From NCBI GenBank assembly GCA_050250575.1, contig JBFWOJ010000001.1, positions 1 through 64,000 on the forward strand: a stretch of DNA of 64,000 nucleotides. Direction: 5' to 3'. This document shows, in pieces, positions 10,870-19,311 of the stretch (positions are counted from its first letter, which is position 1; each line of letters opens with the position of its first letter). Source of the stretch: SHVO01 sp050250575 (GTDB lineage Bacteria; Pseudomonadota; Alphaproteobacteria; Rhodospirillales; Rhodospirillaceae). The translations under genes and the position numbers were made by a program. A model generated the notes under the pieces. That model was not told the DNA's origin. It did not search any database and saw only the letters and a program-made list of their open reading frames with translations.

Positions 10870-10897
10870 AGATAAGCGAATTGTGCAGCGCTGCAAG
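10870..10897 (-). promoter_or_regulatory. RpoH-like promoter of clpP
   Basis: On the minus strand CTTG (10897-10894) is followed after 18 bases by TTATCT (10875-10870), within CTTATCT, which fits CYTATNT. Element and spacing match the lon and ftsH sites. The predicted transcription start is near 10863, at the base of the hairpin. Confidence 0.65.
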
Positions 10898-10935
10898 GCG
10901 CTGGCGCGCGGCGAAAGGTTAACGCCCTTCGGCGG

Positions 10936-12255
10936 TTAAACGTCGTCGTCTTCGCGCAGCAGTTCTTCGACCGTTACGGGCTTGTCGGTCACATTGGCCT
11001 TGCCGATGAGATAATCGACGACCTTTTCCTCGAACAGCGGTGCGCGGAAAGCTTCGATGGCTTGTGGGTTGCGCTGATAGTACTCGACAACCTGCTGTTC
11101 CTGGCCCGGATAGCGCATCGCTTCCTGGGTGATGGCCTGCTTGATGTCTTCCTGCGAAACCCCAACGCCGGCCTTTTGGCCGATTTCGGACAACAACAGC
11201 CCGAGGCGGACGCGACGCTCGGCGATGGCGCGGTACTCCTTCTTCAGATCCTCTTCGCTCTTGCCGACGTCTTCCGGATCGACCTGGCCGCCGCGGGTGA
11301 CCTGCTCCATCTGGCGCCAGATGGATTCGAATTCGATGTCGACGAGGCCCTGCGGCACGGCAAAGCTGTGACCTTCGGCGAGCTTGTCGAGCAGCTGGCG
11401 CTTCATGCGCTGGCGGGACGCGGCATCGTGGTTCTGCTGGAGATAAGTGCGCAAACGCTCCTTCAGGGAGTCGAGCCCGGTGTCACCGATGCTTTTCGCG
11501 AGCTCGTCGTTGAGCTCGGGCAGCTTCAGCTCCCGCACTTCCTTCACGGTGACGTCGAACTCGGCGGCCTTGCCGGCGAGGTTCGGGGAGGACGGGTATT
11601 CCGCCGGGAAGGTCACCTTCACCAGCGTCTTGTCGCCGGCCTTGGCGCCGACGAGCTGGTCTTCGAAGCCCGGGATGTACCGGCCGCTGCCGATCTCGAT
11701 CATCGCGTCCTGGACGGTGCCGCCCTGGAAGGCCTCGCCGTCGATACGGCCGACGAAGTCCGCCTGAACGACGTCGCCGCTCTTGGCCGGGCGGTCGACC
11801 TTCTCGGTCGTGGCTTTCGAGCGCTGCACGCCCTCGAGGGCCTTATTCATCTCATCATCGCTGACCGACGCGGTGGGACGCGTGAGCTCGAGCGCGCCGA
11901 CGTCGGCGGTGATCTCCGGCAGCACTTCGACCTGAAGGGAGAACTCGAGGTCCTGGCCTTCTTCGAACTTCACGACTTCGATCTTCGGCTGCACGGCCGG
12001 CTTCAGGGCCTTCTCCGAGATCGCCGCCTGGGTGGACTCTTCGACCGTCTTCTCAAGAATCTCCCCGCGCACGGCTTCGCCGAAGCGCTTCTTGAGCAGG
12101 TTCATCGGCACCTTGCCCGGACGGAAGCCCGGCAGGCGGACCTGCTGGCCGACTTCGGTCAGACGCGTGGTGACCTTCTCCTCGATCGCAGAGGTGGGAA
12201 CCACGACGTTGAAGGAGCGCTTCAGGCCCTCGGCCGGCTTTTCAGTGACTTGCAT
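10936..12255 (-). CDS. tig: trigger factor
   Basis: The 439-residue ribosome-bound chaperone and prolyl isomerase that meets nascent chains at the exit tunnel. The ribosome-docking signature GFRPGKVP is at about residues 44-51. The FKBP-type domain (about 150-250) contains GDVVQADFVGRIDGEAFQGG, and the long helical C-terminal arms follow. A short acidic tail (REDDDV) ends the protein. It is upstream of clpP on the same strand. Confidence 0.97.
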   Translation of the reverse strand: MQVTEKPAEGLKRSFNVVVPTSAIEEKVTTRLTEVGQQVRLPGFRPGKVPMNLLKKRFGEAVRGEILEKTVEESTQAAISEKALKPAVQPKIEVVKFEEGQDLEFSLQVEVLPEITADVGALELTRPTASVSDDEMNKALEGVQRSKATTEKVDRPAKSGDVVQADFVGRIDGEAFQGGTVQDAMIEIGSGRYIPGFEDQLVGAKAGDKTLVKVTFPAEYPSSPNLAGKAAEFDVTVKEVRELKLPELNDELAKSIGDTGLDSLKERLRTYLQQNHDAASRQRMKRQLLDKLAEGHSFAVPQGLVDIEFESIWRQMEQVTRGGQVDPEDVGKSEEDLKKEYRAIAERRVRLGLLLSEIGQKAGVGVSQEDIKQAITQEAMRYPGQEQQVVEYYQRNPQAIEAFRAPLFEEKVVDYLIGKANVTDKPVTVEELLREDDDV

Positions 12256-12324
12256 GGAGAATCCGCAATCCCGTTCGTAACGTTACTTAATGTGGCGCGA
12301 TCGTCGCGCCCCCGTTCGCATCCT

Positions 12325-12411
12325 TGGTGCGGGTGAAGGGATTTGAACCCCTACGTCCTCACGGACACCAGGACCTAAACCTGGCGTGTCTACCAGTTTC
12401 ACCACACCCGC
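12325..12411 (-). tRNA. tRNA-Leu (anticodon TAG)
   Basis: An 87-base class II tRNA with encoded CCA. The acceptor stem is GCGGGTG/CACCCGC, the anticodon stem-loop is CCAGG-TTTAGGT-CCTGG (anticodon TAG), a variable arm GTCCGTGAGGAC follows, and the T arm is AGGGG-TTCAAAT-CCCTT. It lies 69 bases upstream of tig on the same strand. Confidence 0.97.
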
Positions 12412-12532
12412 TTATGGCCGGTAGGCCCAGGACGCACATACCCAAAAAAGGATGCGGTAGATAGCCAATAACGATGGGCTGGATCAAGCCGAAACCGGGG
12501 CCTGCCCGGCAAGGTTTCGGCTCTGTAACCCG

Positions 12533-14038
12533 CTATAAACGCGCAAATATCGCTGGAAGCTGTTCGGGAAGGTCCTCAGCGATCAGGCCGCGGCCCAAAC
12601 GGGAGGCCGCTTCGCCGTGCAGCCAAACTCCGGCGCAGGCGGCTTCAAAGGCAGGCATCTTCTGCACGAGCAGGCCCAGAATGATGCCGGAAAGCACGTC
12701 TCCCGAACCCCCGGTTGCAAGCCATGGCACCGCGTTCGAGGCAATCGCCGCGCGGCCGTCCGGCGCGGCGACCACCGTATCGGCGCCCTTCAGCACCACC
12801 ACCGCACCGCTCGCGGCCGCACCGGCGCGGGCGCGCGCAAGCCGGGAGCCGGACATCGTCTTGAAGATGCGCGCGAACTCGCCGTCGTGCGGCGTCATGA
12901 TCACCGGCCTTTCGGCCGCACGGATTGCCGTGAGCAGCGGCTTCGGGTCGGGTTCGAAGGTGGTGAGCGCATCGGCGTCGAGCACGACCGCCTTGCCGCA
13001 CGCGAGGATGCGCAGCACGCGGGCGCGGGTGATATCGCTGACGCCAGCGCCCGGCCCGATCAACACGCCGTTCCGACGCTGGTCGGCGAGCAGCGCGTCG
13101 AGGTCCTTTTCGGTCTCGAGCGCCTGCACGAACGCGCCGGGCGCTTCGGCGGCGTAGAGCGCAACCACGCTTGCGGGAACGGCCATACGCAGGATCCCCG
13201 CCCCCGCGCGCCGCGCGGCGCGGGCCGCCAGGCGCGAGGCGCCGGTCATGACATTGCCGCCGATCACAACGGCGTAGCCGTGATCGTATTTGTGATCGCT
13301 CCATTTCCATTGCGGCAGTTGCCACAGCGCAGGCGTGTTGTGCGCCGTGCGTGGCCGGATACGGGTCAGCACTGAATCGGGAATACCGATGTCGGCCACG
13401 GTCAGCGCGCCGCAAAGCTCCCGCGCCGGATAGAGAAGATGCGCAGGTTTAGGGCGGAAGAAAGTGACTGTCGCCGCGCACCGGGGCGCAACATCGCCGC
13501 GCACTTCGCCGGTGTCGCCGTCGACACCGCTTGGCACATCGACCGCCACGCAAGGCAGATTTCCGCCATTGAGGCGCTCGATCGCGGCCCGCGCGGCGCC
13601 TTCAAGGGGCCGTTTGAGGCCGGCGCCGAACAGGGCGTCGACGACCAAGGGTTCGCCGTCGAGAAGAGCCGGCGTTAGCGCGGCGAGCTCTCCGCGCCAG
13701 CGCCCCGCGTTCACAGCTGCCTCGCCTTTGAGGTCGGCGCGCGGTCCAAGCACTCCGACACGCACCGGCCAGCCTTTTTCGGCGAGCAGGCGCGCGACCA
13801 CAAACCCGTCACCGCCATTGTTGCCGGGTCCACATAGGACGGTCACGGCGCGGCGCGGCCAGCGCGCTTCTATGACCCGTGCAACCGCGGCACCCGCCGC
13901 TTCCATCAGCGTCAAAATGTCGATGCCGGCTTCGGCGGCCGCCTTGTCGGCCGCGACCATCTCCGCGACCGTCAGTACTGCACATTGATCAGGGACTTTA
14001 TGCATGGTGGGGGCTGGTGAAGGAGAGGAAGGCGTCAT
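12533..14038 (-). CDS. nnr: bifunctional NAD(P)HX epimerase / ADP-dependent NAD(P)HX dehydratase
   Basis: This 501-residue enzyme repairs hydrated NADH and NADPH. The N-terminal YjeF domain (about 20-215) carries LCGPGNNGGDGFVVAR and VDALFGAGLKRPL. The C-terminal ribokinase-like dehydratase domain (about 225-500) carries IGPGAGVS, MTPHDGEFARIF and the nucleotide motif ATGGSGDVLSG. The ATG at 14038 has AGGA 8 bases upstream; the ATG at 14005 is an alternative that drops a Pro/Ser-rich stretch. The divergent dadA begins 54 bases away. Confidence 0.93.
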   Translation of the reverse strand: MTPSSPSPAPTMHKVPDQCAVLTVAEMVAADKAAAEAGIDILTLMEAAGAAVARVIEARWPRRAVTVLCGPGNNGGDGFVVARLLAEKGWPVRVGVLGPRADLKGEAAVNAGRWRGELAALTPALLDGEPLVVDALFGAGLKRPLEGAARAAIERLNGGNLPCVAVDVPSGVDGDTGEVRGDVAPRCAATVTFFRPKPAHLLYPARELCGALTVADIGIPDSVLTRIRPRTAHNTPALWQLPQWKWSDHKYDHGYAVVIGGNVMTGASRLAARAARRAGAGILRMAVPASVVALYAAEAPGAFVQALETEKDLDALLADQRRNGVLIGPGAGVSDITRARVLRILACGKAVVLDADALTTFEPDPKPLLTAIRAAERPVIMTPHDGEFARIFKTMSGSRLARARAGAAASGAVVVLKGADTVVAAPDGRAAIASNAVPWLATGGSGDVLSGIILGLLVQKMPAFEAACAGVWLHGEAASRLGRGLIAEDLPEQLPAIFARL

Positions 14039-14092
14039 AAATCTATCCTGCCGTTACCCGTGAACGGCGCTCAAGCTGAATGAGTCGCGCGG

Positions 14093-15358
14093 ATGAAAGT
14101 TGCCGTTCTGGGCAGCGGTGTGGTGGGAACCAGCACCGCTTATTTTCTGGCGGAGGACGGCCACGACGTGGTGGTGCTCGACCGCCAGAAAGGTTCCGCC
14201 CTTGAAACAAGTTTTGCCAACGGCGGACAGATCTCCGCGTGCCACGCGAAACCGTGGGCCGCGCCGAACATCCCGCTTCAAGCTTTCCTGTGGACGTTCC
14301 AGAAAGATGCCCCCCTGTTGTTCCGGCCGTGGCGCTGGGATCCGGCGCTGTGGTCCTGGGGCCTCAAGTTCCTGGCCAACTGCACCAGCACGCGCGAGCG
14401 CATCAACATGGATCGCACGCTGCGCGTTGCCTTGTATAGCCGCAAGGTGCTGAAGGCGCTGCGGCAGAAGACCAATATCCAGTATGACCAGCAGCTCAAC
14501 GGGATCTTGCACATCTACCGCACCAAGCCGGAGTTCGAGAGAGGCATTCGCACGGGAAAACAGCTCGCGAGCCTCGGATTGCCGCAGGATGTGCTAAGCG
14601 CGGACGAGTGTGTGAAGGTCGAACCGGCCCTCGTGCATGCGGCCCGCAACGGCGAGATCGCCGGCGGATTGATGAGTTGCGACGATGAGAGCGGCGATGC
14701 CCGCCGGTTCTCCGATGAACTGGCCAAGCTGGCGGCGGCGCGCGGCGTGAGGTTCAAGTACGGCGCGACCGTGCGCAGGCTGGAGCACAAGGGCAATCAG
14801 GTCACGCGCGTCATCACCGACCAGGGCGACGAGACGCCCGATGCCGTGGTCCTGTCGCTGGGCAGTTACAGCCCCATGCTGGCAAAGCAACTCGGCCTAA
14901 AGTTGCCGGTTTATCCCGCCAAGGGATATTCCATCACCGCCGAGATCGAAAACCCGGACGCGGCGCCGACGGTGAGCGTGACCGACGAGACCCGCTTCAT
15001 GGTGTTCACCCGCCTCGGCAACAGGCTGCGCGTCGCCGGCACCGCCGAACTCGCCGGGTGGGATACGGATCTCGATCCCTGGCGCGTCGAGCCCCTGGCC
15101 AACAACGTGAAGAGCCTGTTCCCGGCGGCGTCTTCATACAGAGAACTGAACGCGTGGTGCGGCTTGCGGCCGACGACGCCGGACTCGGTGCCCATCCTCG
15201 GCCCAACGCGTTTCGAGAACCTGTTCCTCAACACAGGTCACGGCACTTTGGGCTGGACCATGGCCTGCGGCTCGGGGCGCGTCATCGCCGACCTGATCGC
15301 CGGACGTACGCCGGAGATCGATATGGTGGGGCTGGGGCTGGAGAGGTTCGGAAGGTAA
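14093..15358 (+). CDS. dadA: D-amino acid dehydrogenase (FAD-dependent)
   Basis: 421 residues. The N-terminal FAD-binding motif is VAVLGSGVVGTSTAYFLAEDG. ANGGQISACHAKPWAAP and the C-terminal RPTTPDSVPILG and NTGHGTLGWTMACGSGR match DadA closely. The enzyme oxidises D-amino acids, typically D-alanine made by a racemase, and passes electrons to the quinone pool at the inner membrane. No alanine racemase gene is adjacent. It is divergent from nnr and ends just before a palindromic repeat. Confidence 0.92.
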   Translation: MKVAVLGSGVVGTSTAYFLAEDGHDVVVLDRQKGSALETSFANGGQISACHAKPWAAPNIPLQAFLWTFQKDAPLLFRPWRWDPALWSWGLKFLANCTSTRERINMDRTLRVALYSRKVLKALRQKTNIQYDQQLNGILHIYRTKPEFERGIRTGKQLASLGLPQDVLSADECVKVEPALVHAARNGEIAGGLMSCDDESGDARRFSDELAKLAAARGVRFKYGATVRRLEHKGNQVTRVITDQGDETPDAVVLSLGSYSPMLAKQLGLKLPVYPAKGYSITAEIENPDAAPTVSVTDETRFMVFTRLGNRLRVAGTAELAGWDTDLDPWRVEPLANNVKSLFPAASSYRELNAWCGLRPTTPDSVPILGPTRFENLFLNTGHGTLGWTMACGSGRVIADLIAGRTPEIDMVGLGLERFGR

Positions 15359-15375
15359 GCAAGCCCCTCGCCCTT

Positions 15376-15399
15376 CTCTCTCCCCCAAGCGGGAGAGGG
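15376..15399. repeat. CTCTCCC/GGGAGAG palindromic hairpin
   Basis: A 9-bp inverted repeat (15376-15384 with 15391-15399, one G-T pair) with a 6-base loop, between the convergent dadA and a small minus-strand gene. Neither strand has a T run after it. The sequence resembles a small palindromic repeat common in proteobacterial intergenic DNA. I see a single copy here. Confidence 0.4.
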
Positions 15400-15406
15400 T
15401 AGCGAC

Positions 15407-15601
15407 TTACTCCAACCTTGGCGGCAGGCTGCCGTAGCCGCAGTCGCAATTCTCCGACGGTTTGGACAGGCGGGCCACCAGCGGTGAACCTTTGACCCGC
15501 GGATCGCTCGGCTCCCATCGGAATTCGGCATCGCATTTGCCGCAGGTTTGCTTCGGCGGCAGTTGCGGCGCCGCGGACTTGTTCGGTGATACGCTGCGCA
15601 C
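15407..15601 (-). CDS. small Cys-rich (possible zinc-ribbon) protein
   Basis: A 64-residue product from a GTG at 15601, chosen because GAGGGG lies 6 bases upstream. The frame stays open further, to 15706, but that part overlaps the divergent gene. Residues about 19-25 read CGKCDAEF and 50-55 NCDCGYG, giving two cysteine pairs about 28 residues apart, as in small zinc-binding proteins. I recognise no family. It is divergent from the 136-residue protein gene at 15672, with 70 bases between starts. Confidence 0.45.
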   Translation of the reverse strand: MRSVSPNKSAAPQLPPKQTCGKCDAEFRWEPSDPRVKGSPLVARLSKPSENCDCGYGSLPPRLE

Positions 15602-15671
15602 GTCAGGCCCCTCGCGAATTCCCCCACTTGAACCTATCTTACTCGAAATCGCACTTCTGCGCGCGGGTGAC

Positions 15672-16082
15672 ATGTTTGGTTTTCTGGACATCTTCGGGGG
15701 CAGCAAACGGCGTTCGGCGCTTCAGCTGCTGGACCGCACCCTCAGCGCGCTGGAGGTCAATCCGGCCTACATCGACGACGGCATGCGCTTTGCGATCTTC
15801 CGCTGGGCGCAGGAGGCCGCCGCGGGCACGGCATCGGAGAGCGGCGTGATGGACGCGCTGATGCGGCGCGCGGCGGAACTCATTTCCTTTTGTGTGATCG
15901 GTCCGGCCGAGACCGAAGCGCAGTGGGGCCCGGACGCACGGGCCGAGCGGGAGGCGCGGTTCAATGCGGTCGTTGATGGCGGCGAAGATGAAACCTTCGA
16001 CGCCAAGCTGATCAAGCTGGTGCTGGCCAAGGATATCGCCGCGCCGGACGTTCGCGCGATGGTCAGCCTCGAACGGGATTAG
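15672..16082 (+). CDS. conserved-looking protein of unknown function
   Basis: 136 residues, no signal peptide or membrane segment. It begins MFGFLDIFGG and is mostly helical (ALQLLDRTLSALEV, MDALMRRAAELISF). The frame is open upstream to 15462, but the ATG at 15672 follows GGGTGA and avoids the divergent small gene. I do not recognise the family. Its stop overlaps the stop of the convergent gene by 4 bases (TTAG read both ways). Confidence 0.6.
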   Translation: MFGFLDIFGGSKRRSALQLLDRTLSALEVNPAYIDDGMRFAIFRWAQEAAAGTASESGVMDALMRRAAELISFCVIGPAETEAQWGPDARAEREARFNAVVDGGEDETFDAKLIKLVLAKDIAAPDVRAMVSLERD

Positions 16083-16729
16083 AGCCGCTCCACCAGCTTG
16101 GCCTTTTGTCCGAACGATAGCGCGCGGCACTCGACCGCCATGTCGCCGTCCTTTCCCTGCTTCGGCATGCCCATGACGACGGATGGGGTTTCGGCATAGA
16201 GGCGATAGACGATCTGCGGCAGCCAAACATCCTGGGTCGGCGGCTTCTGGCCGGCACGCTCATAGTCCTCACGGTTGGAAAAGAAGTGCGCCTGTCCGCC
16301 GCCGGCGGAGGGCTTGCCGATGATGACGGCGAGCGGAAAACCGGGATGGTCGAGATATTCAGCGCCGGGGCGGATGGCGATGCCGCCGTCGCCGGCCTTG
16401 CGGGCGATGTGGATGACGCGCGGCATCGTTCCCGTCTTGGCTTCGTCGGCAAATTTCTCGCGCACGGCAGCCGCGGCGATCCAGCGCACATTCTCGCGGA
16501 AATATCCTTTCGATTGCGGCTTGTTGAAGTAGCGCCACAAAAAGTCGTAGGCGACGTGGCGGCGCTGTTCCGCATTGTTGGGATCGAGCGCGGCGTATTT
16601 CTGCGCCGGCAAAAGGAAGTGATCGGCGGCGTAATCGAAGTCCTCCGCCGACAGGTAGGTGAAGCCAAACCCTTCGCCCGGCTGCACTTCAACCAGGATC
16701 ACGTCCGGATGACGCCTTGCTTCAGCCAA
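16079..16729 (-). CDS. protein of unknown function, 216 residues
   Basis: A soluble-looking protein from a TTG at 16729 with GGGGGG 5 bases upstream; there is no ATG near the N-terminus. Visible segments are VEVQPGEGFGFTYL, LWRYFNKPQSKGYF and IHIARKAGDGGIAIRPGAEY. No catalytic motif or signal peptide is evident. I recognise no family. It ends tail-to-tail with the 136-residue gene and starts head-to-head with the gene at 16863, so it is its own unit. Confidence 0.55.
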   Translation of the reverse strand: MAEARRHPDVILVEVQPGEGFGFTYLSAEDFDYAADHFLLPAQKYAALDPNNAEQRRHVAYDFLWRYFNKPQSKGYFRENVRWIAAAAVREKFADEAKTGTMPRVIHIARKAGDGGIAIRPGAEYLDHPGFPLAVIIGKPSAGGGQAHFFSNREDYERAGQKPPTQDVWLPQIVYRLYAETPSVVMGMPKQGKDGDMAVECRALSFGQKAKLVERL

Positions 16730-16862
16730 ATCAACCCCCCGGGATCTTGCGTTGGATCAGCCGGTTGCATCGATAAGGAGGCGAGTTCCCCACCGCAGAC
16801 CGCAACCGCGTCCTCGCATCAAGCGTTACTGATGCAAGTATACCACAACATATGGTGTTACA

Positions 16863-17525
16863 ATGTCTATTGGGGCAACCGCGGTGAAGCCGGTGGTGGA
16901 GGCGAAAGCCGCCGTCGAACGCTTCCTTGAGACTATGGAGGGCGCGGCCAAGAAGACCTTTCCCGCTTGGCAAAAGAAGCTGATCGAAGGCTTGGACGAT
17001 TGCGACCTTTCCTACGACGTCCAGCACGCGCTCATCGACGGCCATCCCATCGACGATTATTATTACGCCGGCGCGGTGGCGCTGGAGGCGGCGAAAATCC
17101 GCCGGCTGTTCGCGCCGGACGAGGCGAGTGAGCTGTTAAGCCTGATCGGCGAGCAGGTCGATGCCGCCGCCGGTCGGTCGGACCGCCTCGTGTCGGATCT
17201 CACCTTCTTCATCATCGGGCGTCTCGACCAGGCCGCCCTCGTCGATAAGCACAAGCTGCCCCACGACCAAGTCGTGAAAGCGTTGCTGCAGAAACTCGGG
17301 ATCGACCGTACCGAAGAGACCATGCATTTGATGCGTGAAGTGCTTTATCGCCACGAGCTCGGCGAGCCCCTGGCCCTGGGCGTCCCCCAGTGGTGGCAGC
17401 TGTTCCGGAGCAAATATTCGCTGGCCGGAAAGCCTGAGACGGCGCCGATGTCCTCGCCCGCGTTCGCGGCCGCGGAACAACGGATCAAGCCGCGCCGGCC
17501 GCGCAAGGCCGTGGCGATCATCTAG
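16863..17525 (+). CDS. protein of unknown function, 220 residues
   Basis: A soluble, helix-rich protein with no signal peptide. Recognisable stretches are DGHPIDDYYYAGAVALEAAK and HELGEPLALGVPQWW; the last 20 residues are basic (RIKPRRPRKAVAII). There is no clear ribosome site before the ATG. It is followed after 53 bases by the RluD-type synthase on the same strand. I recognise no family. Confidence 0.6.
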   Translation: MSIGATAVKPVVEAKAAVERFLETMEGAAKKTFPAWQKKLIEGLDDCDLSYDVQHALIDGHPIDDYYYAGAVALEAAKIRRLFAPDEASELLSLIGEQVDAAAGRSDRLVSDLTFFIIGRLDQAALVDKHKLPHDQVVKALLQKLGIDRTEETMHLMREVLYRHELGEPLALGVPQWWQLFRSKYSLAGKPETAPMSSPAFAAAEQRIKPRRPRKAVAII

Positions 17526-17578
17526 ATCGAACTTCGGCAGCCGGGGTAGAGTGGTGCATCTCTACTCCATCTGCCGCA

Positions 17579-18508
17579 ATGCCTTCCTCCGAAAAGAAAG
17601 CGACCGTCCCCGCCGACGCCACCGGCGCACGCCTCGACAAGTGGCTCGCAGGCGCCCTGCCCGATGTGTCGCGCTCGCGGCTGAAGGCGCTGATTGAAGG
17701 CGGCGCGGTCACCGTCGGGGCGAAAGTCGAACGCGATCCCGCGCGAAAAGTCCGTAGCGGAGAAATCGCGCGCGTGAAAATACCGGCCGCAGTCGCGGCG
17801 TTGCCGGAAGCGCAGGCCATGGCGCTCGATGTCATCTACGAGGATGACGATCTGATCGTCATCAACAAACCTGCGGGCCTCGTCGTCCACCCCGCCGCGG
17901 GCAATCTGGACGGGACGCTCGTCAACGCGCTGCTGGCCCACTGCGGGCCGTCGCTGGCGGGAATCGGCGGCGTGAAACGTCCGGGCATCGTCCACCGGAT
18001 CGACAAGGATACAAGCGGCCTTCTGGTCGTCGCGAAAACCGAAAGAGCGCACGCCGGACTCACGGCGCAGTTCGCGGCGCACGAGGTCGAACGTCGTTAT
18101 GACGCCGTGGTGTGGGGCGTCCCGAAGCCGCCGCGCGGCACGATCACGGGCGCCATCGGCCGCAGCGGCGCCAACCGCAAGAAGATGGCGATCGTGGCGC
18201 GGGGAGGCAAACCGGCCGAAACCTCGTACGTCATGGTCGAAGCGTTCGGGACGCGGGCGGCGCACGTGCAGTGCCGTCTCAAGACCGGCCGCACGCATCA
18301 AATCCGCGTACACATGACAAGCAAAGGACATCCGCTGATCGGCGATCCGGTCTACGGCCGCGGGCGCACGACAAAGGGGATTTCCTTCTCGCGCCAGGCC
18401 CTGCACGCCTCGACGCTCGGGTTCATCCATCCGGCGAGCGGAAAAACGCTGAATTTTGAAAGTGCGCTGCCGCCCGACCTTCGCGCCCTCATCGCCGCAC
18501 TGCGGTAG
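17579..18508 (+). CDS. RluA/RluD-family pseudouridine synthase
   Basis: 309 residues. An N-terminal S4 RNA-binding domain (GARLDKWLAGALPDVSRSRL) is followed by the catalytic domain with HRIDKDTSGLLVVAK (catalytic Asp near residue 141) and KTGRTHQIRVHM. The S4-plus-RluA layout is that of RluD/RluC, which modify uridines of 23S rRNA. Which of the two this is cannot be settled from sequence alone; size and S4 domain favour RluD. Confidence 0.9.
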   Translation: MPSSEKKATVPADATGARLDKWLAGALPDVSRSRLKALIEGGAVTVGAKVERDPARKVRSGEIARVKIPAAVAALPEAQAMALDVIYEDDDLIVINKPAGLVVHPAAGNLDGTLVNALLAHCGPSLAGIGGVKRPGIVHRIDKDTSGLLVVAKTERAHAGLTAQFAAHEVERRYDAVVWGVPKPPRGTITGAIGRSGANRKKMAIVARGGKPAETSYVMVEAFGTRAAHVQCRLKTGRTHQIRVHMTSKGHPLIGDPVYGRGRTTKGISFSRQALHASTLGFIHPASGKTLNFESALPPDLRALIAALR

Positions 18509-18617
18509 CCTTCTTCACGCGCCCAAAGCGGCGCCGGAAATCGCACCTGTCCTTTGCGCGAACCGCATGGCTATCGCCCCGTAACTGCTGCATACTGCCT
18601 GCCGGGGGCCGCATCCA

Positions 18618-18797
18618 ATGATTCGAAATCTCGACTATTGGCGCGCAAAGATCCGCGAGCTGAATATCAAGATCGCGCAAACCAGCGATCCCGCGGTGCT
18701 GAAAAACTACGAAAACCTGCTGGAGGAGTATCAGCGTCAAATCGACGCCGCGCTCAAGCTTCACCAGGAAGGACAATCAGCGCGCGGCCAGGCCTGA
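18618..18797 (+). CDS. small helical protein, 59 residues
   Basis: An ATG at 18618 opens a 59-codon frame ending TGA. The product begins MIRNLDYWRAKIREL and is almost all amphipathic helix (VLKNYENLLEEYQRQIDAAL), with no cysteine and no signal peptide. Upstream is GGGGG at a long spacing. It sits between RluD-type synthase and the convergent membrane protein. Codon use looks normal for the window. Family unknown. Confidence 0.5.
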   Translation: MIRNLDYWRAKIRELNIKIAQTSDPAVLKNYENLLEEYQRQIDAALKLHQEGQSARGQA

Positions 18798-18801
18798 CCG
18801 C

Positions 18802-19308
18802 CTACATCGCCCTCGCCAGGCCGTTGGTCAAGCTGTCGGGGGGACGACGCTCGGCTTCGCCCGGCTTCTTCTCGGGCTCGTAGACCGATTCAACGTCCGG
18901 GCCCCATTTCTGGACCAAGTCTTTCTGTTGATCGCGCATCGCAGCGATGCGCCGCCCCGCGGTCATGGCCATGAAGGTGCCGACCACCGAAGGCGTCGTC
19001 GAATAGATCGCCCAGCCGAACACGGCCGCGCCGTAGAAGGACATCCAGGCGAAGACGTTGGTGATGATGTCGACCGCGTGAGCGATGTTATGACCGTCGA
19101 ACCACAGGTCGGCGAGGAACGGCGCCGCGCCAGCGAGGTTCATCGCACCGACCGTGAGGCCGCCGTAGAAGCCTCTCTTCCGCTCAAGCAGAAACGCAAC
19201 GCCCGTCGGCACCAGGGCGACGCCGAGCACGATCATGGTGGGCACGATCAACAGTCCGATCGGCACCGCGATCAAAGCATAGAGGAAGAAATTGCTGCGC
19301 CTTTTCAT
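18802..19308 (-). CDS. small membrane protein encoded with the pseudokinase
   Basis: 168 residues with four likely membrane segments (about 8-27, 30-40 continuing, 50-67, 80-103) and a cytosolic C-terminal tail of about 60 residues rich in charged residues (QQKDLVQKWGPDVE). Its ATG is 3 bases after the stop of the pseudokinase gene, so the two are almost certainly co-translated. I recognise no family. It may be the membrane partner of the kinase-like protein, whose own C-terminus is also hydrophobic. Confidence 0.7.
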   Translation of the reverse strand: MKRRSNFFLYALIAVPIGLLIVPTMIVLGVALVPTGVAFLLERKRGFYGGLTVGAMNLAGAAPFLADLWFDGHNIAHAVDIITNVFAWMSFYGAAVFGWAIYSTTPSVVGTFMAMTAGRRIAAMRDQQKDLVQKWGPDVESVYEPEKKPGEAERRPPDSLTNGLARAM

Positions 19309-19311
19309 GAT

